The notes under the pieces were generated by a model that saw nothing but the letters and a program-made list of their open reading frames with translations, had not been told where the DNA came from and made no database searches. 55,057 nt of DNA. It comes from Ruminococcus sp. (GTDB taxonomy: Bacteria; Bacillota; Clostridia; Oscillospirales; Ruminococcaceae). This document shows positions 34,019 through 43,450 of this stretch, in pieces (the stretch's first letter is position 1; every line of letters begins with the position of its first letter). Both the position numbers and the translations under genes were made by a program. Location: NCBI GenBank assembly GCA_017960805.1, contig JAGCYM010000075.1, positions 1 to 55,057 on the forward strand, in the 5' to 3' direction.

Positions 34019-36177
34019 AAAAAATTTGGGGGATAACATTTGGCGGACTTCATAGCAAGATACTCTCGGTTTTGCTGGTGTTCCTTCTGGCTATAATCGG
34101 CTTCACCTCTTTTATTTCATTGTACAAATCACTGACACTCAAGAAAATAGTAGAAAAATCAGGTGTTGAGCAGCATGATGCGATAGAAAACGTATCAGGA
34201 GATACAATGTATCAGGTTATCGAGCAGTCGCTCACCAAAATGAATGATCTGCGTGCCGAAAAACTTGATGATGAATTCACGGAGATTGAAGGCTATATTA
34301 AAATGCTCCGTGACCTTGCCGGAGAGTTATTTGAAAACGCTGATACACTCCAGCCAGCAACAGTTCCTCTTCCTGATCCTGACAATATTGATCAGCTTGA
34401 GGTACACCTTCTCTATGAAGAAGGGGTTGATTATCAGCACTCTGAATACGTCGGTATTGTTGGCAATATGACAGATACCATGGTATCATTAGTTGAAACA
34501 AATGATAAGGTAGAAAGCTGCTATATTGGTCTTGCAGACGGAACGCATGTTGGAGTAGGAAATGGCGGTGCTGATAAATATGATGAAAACGGAAAGCAAA
34601 AACCATTCCGTGTCCGCCACAGACCTTGGTATGTAGGCGCATTAGAAAAAGGCGACATTTTTTTCACTGGTGTTGAACGAGATGCTTTCAATAATTCAAT
34701 GAATATCACCTGCTCTGCACCGGTTATCATAAATGGAAGAACAGTTGCAGTGGTAGGTATTGACATCGTTCTTGACAATATCGATGAACTTATTGCCGAA
34801 GCAAACAGTGATACAGAATTTGTCTTTATAGTAAACAACAATGGTCAAATCATTGCGGTTCCTAATAATAACAGTATTTTCCAGCTGGAGGATTCTGATA
34901 CCGCAGAGGATCTTAGAAAATCTGACAACAAGGAACTTGCTGATTTTATCACACAGGCTCTGAATGAAAAGACAAACCTTGAAACAGTAACCCTGAACGG
35001 CAAGGAATACTATCTGATCGGCACTCCGATGAAAACACTTAACTGGGCCCTTATCTCGGTAGTTGACAAGGAGCGTACAAAAGCACCCACCACACACCTG
35101 CTTGACGAGATAAACAGAATAAACGCAGATTCCACAACTGCATTCAGAAATGGCACAAGCAAGTTAAGTAAAATCACGATAATTGGTATAATCCTTATTA
35201 TATTAATAGGAGCTATTTCATCTCTCTTTGTTGCTAACAGAATAGTAAGACCTATTGAATCGATGACTGACAATATCACTGGAAAGTCAGGTAACGGCGC
35301 CTTTGAAATGAAGGATCTTTACCGCACCGGAGATGAAATCGAAGTACTTGCCAAATCCTTTGACAAACTCTCGAAGGATACTGTTAAGTACATAGAAAAC
35401 ATCACAGAAATAACCAAGGAAAAAGAACGTATCGGCACAGAGCTGTCACTTGCAACAAAAATTCAGGTCTCCATGCTGCCGCATATATTCCCTCCATTTC
35501 CTCACCGTCATGAAATAGATATCTTCGCATCAATGGAACCGGCAAGAGAAGTCGGAGGCGACTTCTATGATTTCTTCCTCATCGATGAAGATCATCTGGG
35601 CATGGTTATGGCTGACGTATCCGGCAAGGGAATACCCGCCGCTTTATTTATGATGATTTCAAAAGCACTTCTTAAGAGCAACTCAATGCTTGGTCAGTCT
35701 CCTGCAGAAGTACTTGAGAAGACAAACGAACTGCTATGCGCAAACAATCAGGTGGATATGTTCGTTACCGTATGGCTCGGTATACTTGAGATATCAACCG
35801 GCAAACTCTCCGCAGCAAATGCTGGACATGAATATCCTGCTATCAAGCGTGCAGATGGTGACTTTGAACTCTACAAGGATAAGCACGGCTTCGTTATCGG
35901 AGGCATGGAAGGTTCACGCTATAAGGAATATACAATTGAACTATCAAAGGGAGATAAACTATTCCTATACACCGACGGAGTTCCGGAAGCTACAGATGCA
36001 GAAGAAGCAATGTTTGGCACAGACAGGTTGCTGGAGGTACTGAACGAAAACAAAGACGCCTCACCTGAACAGCTTCTCAAGAATGTCCGCGCATCAGTAG
36101 ACAGATTCGTTAAAGAAGCTGAACAGTTTGATGACTTGACTATGATGTGCATCGAATACAAAGGTACTGAAAAGTAA
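34015..36177 (+). CDS. Membrane sensor phosphatase: Cache-HAMP-SpoIIE (PP2C)
   Basis: 720 residues. The start is TTG 34015, overlapping the previous TGA, with AGAGGTG before it; no nearer ATG fits. TM helix (about 15-38), double-Cache-type extracytoplasmic domain (about 60-365; RVRHRPWYVGALEKGDIFFT, VVGIDIVLDNIDELI), second TM (about 385-405), HAMP (NRIVRPIESMTDNI), then a SpoIIE/PP2C phosphatase domain (about 480-718; LATKIQVSMLP, EVGGDFYDFFLIDEDHLGMV, ADVSGKGIPAALFM, YTDGVPEATD, FDDLTMMCIEY). It should sense a small ligand outside and dephosphorylate the STAS proteins of the same operon, as RsbU/RsbP do. Motifs for metal binding are complete. Confidence 0.93.
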   Translation: MKKIWGITFGGLHSKILSVLLVFLLAIIGFTSFISLYKSLTLKKIVEKSGVEQHDAIENVSGDTMYQVIEQSLTKMNDLRAEKLDDEFTEIEGYIKMLRDLAGELFENADTLQPATVPLPDPDNIDQLEVHLLYEEGVDYQHSEYVGIVGNMTDTMVSLVETNDKVESCYIGLADGTHVGVGNGGADKYDENGKQKPFRVRHRPWYVGALEKGDIFFTGVERDAFNNSMNITCSAPVIINGRTVAVVGIDIVLDNIDELIAEANSDTEFVFIVNNNGQIIAVPNNNSIFQLEDSDTAEDLRKSDNKELADFITQALNEKTNLETVTLNGKEYYLIGTPMKTLNWALISVVDKERTKAPTTHLLDEINRINADSTTAFRNGTSKLSKITIIGIILIILIGAISSLFVANRIVRPIESMTDNITGKSGNGAFEMKDLYRTGDEIEVLAKSFDKLSKDTVKYIENITEITKEKERIGTELSLATKIQVSMLPHIFPPFPHRHEIDIFASMEPAREVGGDFYDFFLIDEDHLGMVMADVSGKGIPAALFMMISKALLKSNSMLGQSPAEVLEKTNELLCANNQVDMFVTVWLGILEISTGKLSAANAGHEYPAIKRADGDFELYKDKHGFVIGGMEGSRYKEYTIELSKGDKLFLYTDGVPEATDAEEAMFGTDRLLEVLNENKDASPEQLLKNVRASVDRFVKEAEQFDDLTMMCIEYKGTEK

Positions 36178-36181
36178 CGCA

Positions 36182-37465
36182 ATGGATAAACTATATAAAA
36201 GCATTATTCATAATATGGAGGAAGGCGTCATAGTCGTGACCTCCAACGGAAGAATTCAGTTCTGCAACGAAGCTGCCGCCTCAGCCCTCGCAATAAAAAG
36301 CGATGAGCTTCTTGGCAGCAGCATCGCTGAATTAATGCTGAAATATGAAGACAATGATGAGTTCTTTGAACTGATACTAGACGCCATCTATTCAAAGGAA
36401 AAAGTATGTAAAACCATACCTTTCTTTGCTGATGATGATATGAAATACCTTCATGTTACTACATCTATGCTCTCTGAAGTCTATGACGCAAATGGCCTCG
36501 TTATTGTTATCGGCGATCTCACCGAGGAGATAAAACTCTTCATAAGCAACAAGCGTCTCGCCAATCAAGTAATTAACCTGATGGACTCATTCGTAGAAGT
36601 AATGGTCACTGAGATCGAAGAAAAGTCAACGTATAATGCAAATCATACAAAGAGTATGGTAAAGTATGCTACGAACTATCTTGAATGTCTACGATCAGAA
36701 GGTAAGCTATCAGAACTGACTAATGAAAATACTCACCCCCTGCTGATGAGTATCTGGCTGCATGATATAGGAAAGCTCCTAGTTCCTCCGGAAATTCTTG
36801 ATAAACCTTCAAGACTAGGAAATAGTCTTAAAGATATCCAGCACCGTATTGAAATTACAAAGCTTATGCTCAGACTGAAAGCAGCATCTAATCCGGAAGA
36901 AAAGAACGATGCAGAAGCTAAGATCAAAGCTATAACAGAAGCTGAAGAACTGATCATATCATGCAATGCAGCCGGTTTTCTGGATGATGAAAAGCTTGAA
37001 CAGCTGCACAATGCCTCAAAGCTTGAATGTCTCACATCAGACAATAACACCATTCCCCTTCTTAATAATCATGAACTGGAAGAACTGTCTGTCATCAAAG
37101 GGACCTTAACCAGTGATGAGAGAAAGGTCGTTGAATCTCATGTAACATTTACACGCAAGCTCCTCTCCAAAATGGAGTTCCGCGGAGACTATAAGAAGGT
37201 TCCGCTGTGGGCCTCAAGTCACCATGAACTACTTGATGGATCAGGATATCCTGATAAGCTTACAGCTGAAGCAATTCCATGGGAGACCCGTCTGCTGACC
37301 ATAGTCGACATTTATGACGCTCTGACGGCAGAAGACAGACCATATAAACCGCCGATGCCGCCTGAAAAAGCTTTCGCCATATTACGGGATATGTCTAAAG
37401 ACGGAAAGATTGACAGTGATATTCTTGAAAGCTTTTATAAAAGCGGAGCATGGAAACGCGAATAA
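36182..37465 (+). CDS. PAS and HD-GYP-type phosphohydrolase with internal insert
   Basis: 427 residues. N-terminal PAS (about 5-115; NMEEGVIVVTSNGRIQFCNE), then an HD-GYP-like domain: HTKSMVKYATN, SIWLHDIGKLLVPPEIL (HD pair), VVESHVTFTRKLL, ASSHHELLDGSGYP, RLLTIVDIYDALTAEDRPYK. Active forms hydrolyse c-di-GMP. About 90 residues of helical, acidic sequence (about 225-315) are inserted between the HDIGK and VESH elements, which is longer than usual. It begins 4 nt after the phosphatase gene, so is cotranscribed; no strong ribosome site is visible. It links partner switching with cyclic-dinucleotide turnover (inference). Confidence 0.87.
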   Translation: MDKLYKSIIHNMEEGVIVVTSNGRIQFCNEAAASALAIKSDELLGSSIAELMLKYEDNDEFFELILDAIYSKEKVCKTIPFFADDDMKYLHVTTSMLSEVYDANGLVIVIGDLTEEIKLFISNKRLANQVINLMDSFVEVMVTEIEEKSTYNANHTKSMVKYATNYLECLRSEGKLSELTNENTHPLLMSIWLHDIGKLLVPPEILDKPSRLGNSLKDIQHRIEITKLMLRLKAASNPEEKNDAEAKIKAITEAEELIISCNAAGFLDDEKLEQLHNASKLECLTSDNNTIPLLNNHELEELSVIKGTLTSDERKVVESHVTFTRKLLSKMEFRGDYKKVPLWASSHHELLDGSGYPDKLTAEAIPWETRLLTIVDIYDALTAEDRPYKPPMPPEKAFAILRDMSKDGKIDSDILESFYKSGAWKRE

Positions 37466-37472
37466 AAATAAT

Positions 37473-37523
37473 CCCCGACTTTTGCAGTCAACACACACAG
37501 ACTGCTAGTCGGGGAATTTTTAT
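37473..37523. terminator. Terminator of the partner-switching operon
   Basis: CCCCGAC / GTCGGGG stem with an inner GCAGTC / GACTGC, followed by AATTTTTAT on the + strand. It also lies at the end of the minus-strand gene at 37520. Confidence 0.8.
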
Positions 37524-38098
37524 TTCTTGCCTTTCTTTTTAATGGATTCTTGAGTTTTCTTTTTCCCTTTACGGTATATCTGAGAAGGAAGCGCTTTCTC
37601 AAATAAAGAGACCGCATGCATTATTGATAAGAATGTAAGTGGAGCTCTTCCGCTATATGCACGGAGCACTAGCTCATCATCCTCTATATCAAATGTCAGT
37701 ACAACCAGTCTGAATCCGAATCTTCTGATATAACATGCTTTAAGATCAGGAGCAGTACGCATATACAGCACATTACCAATATCACGCATTGTTTTTTCTG
37801 ACTGGAATACGGCCTGGCTGTTGTTTCTAAGCGATGTATCAAAAACATATCTTTTTTGTGATACACCAAATAAAAGTGTCTCAACCGCTCCATCTCCAAC
37901 GCCCCACGGAGTAACCCACAACTCATTTCTGAGTTCGACCTTTCCGTCATCACGTCTCATGAGGTTTCCCATAAGAAGCTTTTTAATCTCATGATGATGC
38001 AGCTTTTTCAGTTCCTTCTCTGTTGGCTTGGGTTCTTGCTCCACATCAGAAATATCAACATCAATATCTATGTCGTTTTCAGATTAATTACCGGACAT
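37520..38098 (-). pseudogene. Hypothetical gene with nonsense codon at position 5
   Basis: ATG 38098 overlaps the stop of the gene before it (TAATG), reads MSGN and then TAA at 38086-38084. The same frame continues as SENDIDIDVDISDVEQEPKP and stays open to 37520; a GTG at 38044 could restart it, giving 174 residues. The protein is not recognised. It is mixed alpha/beta with NELWVTPWGVGDGAVETLLF and RRFGFRLVVLTFDIEDDELV and a Lys-rich tail ending IKKKGKK. Either the gene lost its first part by a point mutation, or the GTG start is used. No signal peptide or TM. Confidence 0.55.
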
Positions 38099-38449
38099 TA
38101 TTCATCCTCCACTTTTATTCCCATCGAACCGTCTTCCATAACAGTACACTTGAGCCACTTCTGATAGCCGCTTTCAGTATTTTTGATAACAAGTCTGCTT
38201 TCATTAATTCTGTTTATGGTATCTAAGTCATCATAAGCTTCATCAGGAATATTATACATTATAATAGCACACATATATCCTGCATCAGTATCTGTCCAAA
38301 TATAATAATATAGTCCATAAGGAAGGCCTTCTTCATTTTCGGGATATATTTCCCATGAACCTCCTTTAGGGAAAACAACACGCATTCCATCAATGAGAAA
38401 TGGAGTATCAGTGTCAAGCGCCCCAGCATTCCTCCATACTAAACATCAT
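38098..38449 (-). pseudogene. Hypothetical gene with probable +1 frameshift near its start
   Basis: ATG 38449/38446 overlaps the TGA of the upstream gene and reads MFSMEECWGA before a stop. Skipping one base in the GGGG run (plus strand 38421-38424) joins it to LDTDTPFLIDGMRVVFPKGG and on to GSMGIKVEDE, stopping at 38098. Without the shift, ATG 38385 gives 95 residues but has no ribosome site. The family is unknown: a small, probably beta-rich, acidic soluble protein (GLYYYIWTDTDAGYMCAIIM). The lesion sits in a homopolymer, so a sequencing error or phase variation are alternatives to decay. Confidence 0.5.
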
Positions 38450-38946
38450 TTCTTTTTAATTGACACGCTGCTGGTTCGTTTAATAGCATGTGTCTCTTCA
38501 AGTCTTACGGTATTGTAATCTTTCTTTACATCCTTATTAAAAGCTTTTCTCACATTTTTAATTCCGAACCAATTTTTACCAGTAAGAAAAGATCTCAGCA
38601 TATTGCCATCTATCGTATCCGGAAGTGCATCCTTGAACTTACTATCTTTCATTATTTCTTTTGCATAACCTTTGATATTTTTATAGTCGTTAAGCACTTC
38701 TTTCCTTAATTCCTTATTATCAGCTATCATATCATTCAGGACAAGTTGAGCTATATATTCCTTCGCCTTATTCTGATCCTCAGGAGTCAGCTCCTTATCC
38801 GGCAGTGCAAGCTTGCTTAGTGCATCTGCCGCATCATAAGCCATGTCTGTTGCTGCACCCTCAGCTCTTGTACGTGCCTGGAATCTTTTTCTGAAAACTA
38901 ATGGAAGAATCACTGTAAAAACAGAATATTCGTCAAATCCGACCAA
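38446..38946 (-). CDS. Hypothetical protein, probably 5'-truncated
   Basis: 166 codons from TTG 38946, directly after an in-frame TGA; no ribosome site is seen. Not recognised. The first 20 residues are hydrophobic (VFTVILPLVFRKRF), perhaps the end of a TM segment, then helical and charged: MAYDAADALSKLALPDKELT, DNKELRKEVLNDYKNIKGYA. It ends TSSVSIKKK. It is head of a three-gene minus-strand cluster in which the other two genes also carry lesions. Upstream sequence is occupied by the divergent lepA promoter, so the original N-terminus may be lost. Confidence 0.5.
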   Translation of the reverse strand: MVGFDEYSVFTVILPLVFRKRFQARTRAEGAATDMAYDAADALSKLALPDKELTPEDQNKAKEYIAQLVLNDMIADNKELRKEVLNDYKNIKGYAKEIMKDSKFKDALPDTIDGNMLRSFLTGKNWFGIKNVRKAFNKDVKKDYNTVRLEETHAIKRTSSVSIKKK

Positions 38947-38988
38947 TCAGCGGATAATATATGGCTTTTCACTTTTGGTTGAAAACTC

Positions 38989-39017
38989 TTTACAAGTCCT
39001 GCACTTTCTGTTATAAT
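38989..39017 (+). promoter_or_regulatory. Promoter of lepA operon
   Basis: TTTACA (38989-38994), 17 bp, TATAAT (39012-39017). Confidence 0.75.
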
Positions 39018-39059
39018 TAAGATGATAGATTATGCGAAGACGCGAAGAGAGGTATTGCT

Positions 39060-40862
39060 TTGGCTAACGATAAAATCAGAAATTTCTGTATTATAGCTCA
39101 TATAGATCACGGTAAATCAACACTTGCTGACCGTATTCTCGAAAAGACAGAGACTGTTGCTATTCGTGACATGGAGGATCAGCTCCTTGACAATATGGAT
39201 ATAGAACGTGAACGTGGTATCACGATTAAAGCACGTGCTGTCCGTCTCAAATATACCGCAAATGACGGAGAGGATTATATCTTCAACCTCATCGACACAC
39301 CTGGTCATGTTGACTTCAACTATGAGGTCAGCCGTTCACTCGCTGCATGCGAAGGAGCGATACTGGTTGTTGATGCCTCACAGGGAATAGAGGCTCAGAC
39401 TCTTGCAAACACTTACCTTGCAATTGAACACGATCTGGAAGTTGTTCCAGTAGTAAACAAAATCGATCTGCCTTCTGCTGATCCTGAAAGGGTATGCAAT
39501 GAAGTTGAGAATGTTATCGGAATCCCCGCAATGGACGCTCCAAAAATTTCCGCAAAAATGGGTATCAACATCGAAGAGGTACTTGAGCGTATCGTAACTG
39601 ACATTCCCGCTCCTAAGGGAGACACTGAGAAGCCTCTGAAAGCACTGATCTTTGACAGCTACTATGACTCATATAAAGGCGTTATCATATATGTGCGTAT
39701 CAAGGAAGGTCGTGTCAAGGTCGGTGACAATATCCGACTCATGGCTACAGGAGCTGTATTCACAGTTGTTGAAGCAGGTTTCATGGACGCAACATCACTT
39801 GTAAACAACGGATCACTTGAAGCCGGCGAAGTTGGATACATCGCAGCATCAATCAAATCAATTGGTGATACCCGTGTAGGTGATACTGTAACAAACAATG
39901 ATGAACCTTGTGACGAACCACTGCCTGGTTATCGTAAGGTCAATCCTATGGTATTCTCGGGTATTTACCCTGCAGACGGCGCAAAGTACGGTGATCTGAG
40001 AGAAGCTCTTGAAAAACTTCAGCTCAATGATGCGTCTCTGTCATTTGAACCGGAAACCTCCATAGCTCTCGGCTTTGGATTCCGCTGTGGCTTCCTTGGT
40101 CTCCTGCACATGGAAATCATCCAGGAACGACTCGAGAGAGAGTACAATCTTGATCTTATCACAACAGCTCCTTCAGTTATATACAAGGTTACAATGACCA
40201 ACGGAGAGATCCAGTACATTGATAACCCTACCAACTATCCTGATCCCTCACTCATTCAGACTGCGGAGGAACCTATGGTTAAGGCAAGCATTCTTTCGCC
40301 GTCTGACTATGTAGGTAGCATTATGGAACTTTGCCAGGACAGACGCGGTATATTCAAGGATATGAAATATCTTGATGACACACGTGTTGAACTTCATTAT
40401 GAGCTCCCTCTCAACGAAATAGTTTACGACTTCTTTGACGTGCTAAAATCGCGTACAAAGGGATATGCCAGCTTTGATTATGAGATGCTCGGATATAAGC
40501 CTTCTAAACTCGTTAAGCTTGATATACTGCTAAATGGTGATATCGTCGATGCGCTGAGCTTCATAATCCATGCTGACAGTGCTTATACAAGAGCAAGAAA
40601 AATAGCTGAAAAGCTCAAGGACAACATTCCTCGCCAGATGTTTGAAGTGCCTATTCAGGCAGCGATAGGCGGCAAGATAATCGCACGTGAAACTGTTAAG
40701 GCAATGCGCAAGGACGTACTTGCAAAGTGTTACGGCGGTGATATAACACGTAAGAAGAAACTGCTTGAAAAGCAGAAGGAAGGAAAGAAGCGCATGAGGC
40801 AGCTTGGTACTGTCGAGGTACCTCAGGAAGCCTTCATGAGTGTCCTGAAACTCGATTCATAA
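39060..40862 (+). CDS. lepA: Elongation factor 4 (LepA)
   Basis: 600 residues, the family's usual length. Start is TTG 39060 with AGAGAGG before it. GTPase motifs: HIDHGKST (G1), RERGIT (switch), DTPGHVDF (G3), NKIDLP (G4). Then come the elongation-factor beta domain and the LepA-specific C-terminal domain ([40 protein letters not shown]). EF4 acts on stalled ribosomes and promotes back-translocation or assembly. It heads an operon with two small membrane proteins and hemW; lepA-hemW neighbourhood is common in Firmicutes. Confidence 0.98.
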   Translation: MANDKIRNFCIIAHIDHGKSTLADRILEKTETVAIRDMEDQLLDNMDIERERGITIKARAVRLKYTANDGEDYIFNLIDTPGHVDFNYEVSRSLAACEGAILVVDASQGIEAQTLANTYLAIEHDLEVVPVVNKIDLPSADPERVCNEVENVIGIPAMDAPKISAKMGINIEEVLERIVTDIPAPKGDTEKPLKALIFDSYYDSYKGVIIYVRIKEGRVKVGDNIRLMATGAVFTVVEAGFMDATSLVNNGSLEAGEVGYIAASIKSIGDTRVGDTVTNNDEPCDEPLPGYRKVNPMVFSGIYPADGAKYGDLREALEKLQLNDASLSFEPETSIALGFGFRCGFLGLLHMEIIQERLEREYNLDLITTAPSVIYKVTMTNGEIQYIDNPTNYPDPSLIQTAEEPMVKASILSPSDYVGSIMELCQDRRGIFKDMKYLDDTRVELHYELPLNEIVYDFFDVLKSRTKGYASFDYEMLGYKPSKLVKLDILLNGDIVDALSFIIHADSAYTRARKIAEKLKDNIPRQMFEVPIQAAIGGKIIARETVKAMRKDVLAKCYGGDITRKKKLLEKQKEGKKRMRQLGTVEVPQEAFMSVLKLDS

Positions 40863-40880
40863 TATGAACGGAGGGAGAAA

Positions 40881-41330
40881 ATGATACTTAACTATATACT
40901 CGCTGCAGCAGCTGGTCTGTTTTTCATACTATGTATTCTATCTGTAATGGCAGAGCATTCTCCCTCGGATAAAGCATTTTCACGTAACATTTTCCGCGGA
41001 CTGAAGATAACTCTCCGCGAGATCGGATTACTGCTGTTTATTATAATTGCAGCGATACTCATTGTTGCCGCACTGAAATGGGATAAACTCGATATTATCT
41101 GGACATCCTGCTCCCTTGCGGTATTCGCGCTGGGACTGATCATTCTTGACAGTTTCCGTATATTCGGAAAACTCTGGTCCAAGCGCAGAAGAAAGAAAAA
41201 GCACGCTCTTCACTGGGTCAAAGAAGTTCCTATGACTAAAGAAGCTTCTCTGCTTAAAGAGCCTGAAGACGCACCTCTTGCCAGAGAGCTTCCCGTTCTG
41301 GAAGCGACTGTAGATACTGAAGAAGCATAA
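40881..41330 (+). CDS. Two-TM membrane protein of unknown function
   Basis: 149 residues; GGAGGGAG before the ATG, 18 nt after lepA. TM segments about 3-22 (ILNYILAAAAGLFFILCILS) and two more near 48-68 and 76-95. A basic patch (KLWSKRRRKKKHALHW) and an acidic C-terminal tail follow. Not recognised as a named family. It is cotranscribed with lepA and hemW. Confidence 0.8.
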   Translation: MILNYILAAAAGLFFILCILSVMAEHSPSDKAFSRNIFRGLKITLREIGLLLFIIIAAILIVAALKWDKLDIIWTSCSLAVFALGLIILDSFRIFGKLWSKRRRKKKHALHWVKEVPMTKEASLLKEPEDAPLARELPVLEATVDTEEA

Positions 41331-41344
41331 GAAAGGATACAAAA

Positions 41345-41698
41345 ATGAGCATATACAAATGTCCCAACTGCGGGGAAAAGGCCTTTAACCCGCTAACTAA
41401 GGCCATGGCCGGCCAGCTTAATTCTCCTGGTAAAGTCTGCATGCACTGCGGAAGAAGAATAGTCAACGGCAAAGGAGCCACAATTTTCAACGCAATATTC
41501 AGCGTTCTCGCTTTTGCGGGAATAGTTATCACATATCTGTATGCTCCGAATACACGCGGAACAAGCTATGAATGGATAGCTGATTATGAACTTCTGATAG
41601 GAATTGGTCTGCTTCTTGCAAAGTTCATTGTTCCAAGGCTTGTTAACGCCTTCTTCTTCAAAATGACTCCGGCGATAAGGATCGACCCTGTAAAATGA
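41345..41698 (+). CDS. Zinc-ribbon membrane protein
   Basis: 117 residues; AGAAAGGAT before the ATG. N-terminal zinc ribbon (YKCPNCGEKAFNP and VCMHCGRRI, four Cys), then two TM helices (about 47-66 and 80-101). The C-terminus is cytosolic (KMTPAIRIDPVK). It overlaps hemW by 4 nt, so translation is coupled. Function unknown. Confidence 0.82.
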   Translation: MSIYKCPNCGEKAFNPLTKAMAGQLNSPGKVCMHCGRRIVNGKGATIFNAIFSVLAFAGIVITYLYAPNTRGTSYEWIADYELLIGIGLLLAKFIVPRLVNAFFFKMTPAIRIDPVK

Positions 41699-42789
41699 AT
41701 ACGCTTGGTATCTACATCCATGTTCCCTTCTGCGGAAAAAAATGCGGATACTGTGACTTCTACTCCGTCTGCTACTCAAAAGTACAGGCGGAGCTTTACG
41801 TTGAAGCAGTATCACGCAATATAACCCATTATTCAGACAATTCACGCAAAGTTGATACGATCTATTTCGGTGGCGGTACACCATCGCTTCTCAGGAATGA
41901 TCAGCTATCATTTATCATAGAAGCGATATGTAACAATTTTGATCTTGATCCTGAAGCTGAGATAACTCTTGAAGCAAATCCAAGTACTCTTACTCCAGAA
42001 AAACTCACAGATCTACGTAAAGCAGGAATAAACAGACTTTCCATCGGAGTACAGTCTATGTGTGATGCGGAACTCAAACTCCTGGGACGAAACCACACAT
42101 CAGAACGGGCGTCACAGGCCGTTTATGACGCAGCAAAAGCAGGATTCACAAACATATCCTGTGACTTGATGATCGGAATTCCGACACAGTCTTCCGAGAG
42201 CCTGAAAGAATCAATCAAGCTTCTCTCAGAACTTCCAATACATCATGTATCAGCATATATACTCAATATTGAGGAAGGCACTCCATTTGACTGCAAAGAA
42301 ATACGTACGAGCCTCCCTGATGAAGATGAAACAGCTGAGCAATACCTGATCACAGTCAATGAACTTGGCAGATACGGATTCGCTCAGTATGAGGTCTCAA
42401 ATTTCGCACGAAAAGGATTTGAGAGCCGTCACAACAGCCGCTACTGGATGTGTGATGAATACCTTGGGATCGGGCCTGCCGCTCATTCATGCTATAAAGG
42501 AAAGCGCTTTGCTGTCCCTCGCGATATTGAAACATTCATTAATTCTCCGGTTCAACCGGTAACAATCACCGACGAAAATCCCTGTGGCTTTGAAGAGTAT
42601 GCCATGCTAAGGTTAAGACTTTCAGAGGGATTATCACTATCCGATGTCTCAGAACACCGTGAGAGTATTGAAAAAAAATTACCCCCGCTCATAAAAGCAG
42701 GGTACGTAAAATATGACGGAGAACATGTATCTCTAACTCCTGAAGGTTTTCTCGTATCAAATTCGGTTATCGAATCACTGATATTCTAA
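41695..42789 (+). CDS. hemW: HemW-type radical SAM heme chaperone
   Basis: 364 residues. Radical-SAM motif C-x3-C-x2-C in PFCGKKCGYCDFYS, then TIYFGGGTPSLL, EANPSTLTPEKL, INRLSIGVQSM, LMIGIPTQ and YEVSNFARKGFESRHN, all HemW signatures; the HemW C-terminal domain follows (CGFEEYAMLRLRLSEGLSLS). HemW binds heme and inserts it in respiratory enzymes; older annotation as oxygen-independent coproporphyrinogen oxidase (HemN) does not fit, since the extra Cys of HemN is absent. Cytosolic, last gene of the lepA operon. Confidence 0.93.
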   Translation: MNTLGIYIHVPFCGKKCGYCDFYSVCYSKVQAELYVEAVSRNITHYSDNSRKVDTIYFGGGTPSLLRNDQLSFIIEAICNNFDLDPEAEITLEANPSTLTPEKLTDLRKAGINRLSIGVQSMCDAELKLLGRNHTSERASQAVYDAAKAGFTNISCDLMIGIPTQSSESLKESIKLLSELPIHHVSAYILNIEEGTPFDCKEIRTSLPDEDETAEQYLITVNELGRYGFAQYEVSNFARKGFESRHNSRYWMCDEYLGIGPAAHSCYKGKRFAVPRDIETFINSPVQPVTITDENPCGFEEYAMLRLRLSEGLSLSDVSEHRESIEKKLPPLIKAGYVKYDGEHVSLTPEGFLVSNSVIESLIF

Positions 42790-42790
42790 G

Positions 42791-43450
42791 CTATCTTAGC
42801 AGCTCCTCCCGCATTTGTGAGAGGAGCTTTTTTTCACGTCTTGAAACCTGAACCTGTGTAATTCCAAGCAGTTTCGCAGTTTTGGATTGCGTAAGTCCCC
42901 GAAAATACCGTAGTTCAAGAAGAAGCCTATCCTCATCAGAAAGCTGTTTCATGATCTGCCTCAGCGCAAGGAGATCAGTTATCGCTTCATCAGGTGACTC
43001 CACCGGTATGTCAAGTTGTCCCTCGCCATCATCCGGAGCAGTCAGTGAAATGAGAGGTAAAGCCGAACACAGAGCTTCCGTAATATCTGCTTCATCCTCA
43101 CCAGTCAGTTCTGCAAGTTCACTTACAGTAGGCTCACGCCCCTCACTCTGAACAAATTCCATGCACACTCGCTGAAGACGTAAAGAAAGTTCCTTCAGAC
43201 TTCGGCTGACACGTATACTGCCACCGTCACGGAACAGCCTCTTAATCTCTCCGAGAATGACAGGTACCGCATATGTTGAAAACTTCACACCTCGCTCAGG
43301 ATCAAAAGCCTTGACTGCTTTCAGAAGACCAAGGCATCCTGCTGAATAAAGATCATCATATTCTATACCTCGTCCACGGAAACGATTAGCGCAATGATGT
43401 ACAAGACCAATGTTTTCCTCTGCAAGAGGCTGACTTAGTTCAGCTGCCAT
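42791..43450 (-). CDS. sigF: Sporulation sigma factor SigF (SpoIIAC)
   Basis: 219 residues. Sigma-70 family without region 1: region 2 GIEYDDLYSAGCLGLLKAVK and FDPERGVKFSTYAVPVI, region 3, and region 4 helix-turn-helix GLTQSKTAKLLGITQVQVSR. GEIKRLFRDGGSIRVSRSL is typical of the SigF/SigG group. It directs early forespore transcription. It overlaps spoIIAB by 11 nt, as the last gene of the conserved spoIIAA-AB-AC order. A terminator for the convergent hemW operon lies inside its 3' end. Confidence 0.96.
   Translation of the reverse strand: MAAELSQPLAEENIGLVHHCANRFRGRGIEYDDLYSAGCLGLLKAVKAFDPERGVKFSTYAVPVILGEIKRLFRDGGSIRVSRSLKELSLRLQRVCMEFVQSEGREPTVSELAELTGEDEADITEALCSALPLISLTAPDDGEGQLDIPVESPDEAITDLLALRQIMKQLSDEDRLLLELRYFRGLTQSKTAKLLGITQVQVSRREKKLLSQMREELLR
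42801..42834 (+). terminator. Terminator of lepA-hemW operon inside sigF coding region
   Basis: AGCTCCTC (42801-42808) with GAGGAGCT (42821-42828), then seven T on the + strand. The bases code for the last residues of SigF on the other strand. Confidence 0.85.

Noticed and set aside
34015-36177. SpoIIE of the sporulation pathway
   Set aside because: It has a Cache-HAMP sensor instead of the ten-TM SpoIIE N-terminus and lies in a separate STAS/kinase operon.
38098-38385. Intact 95-residue gene starting at ATG 38385
   Set aside because: No ribosome site, and coding-like sequence continues upstream of this ATG to a coupled start after one frameshift.
41695-42789. Oxygen-independent coproporphyrinogen III oxidase (HemN)
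   Set aside because: The radical-SAM motif is C-x3-C-x2-C without the further Cys of HemN, and the neighbourhood with lepA fits HemW.
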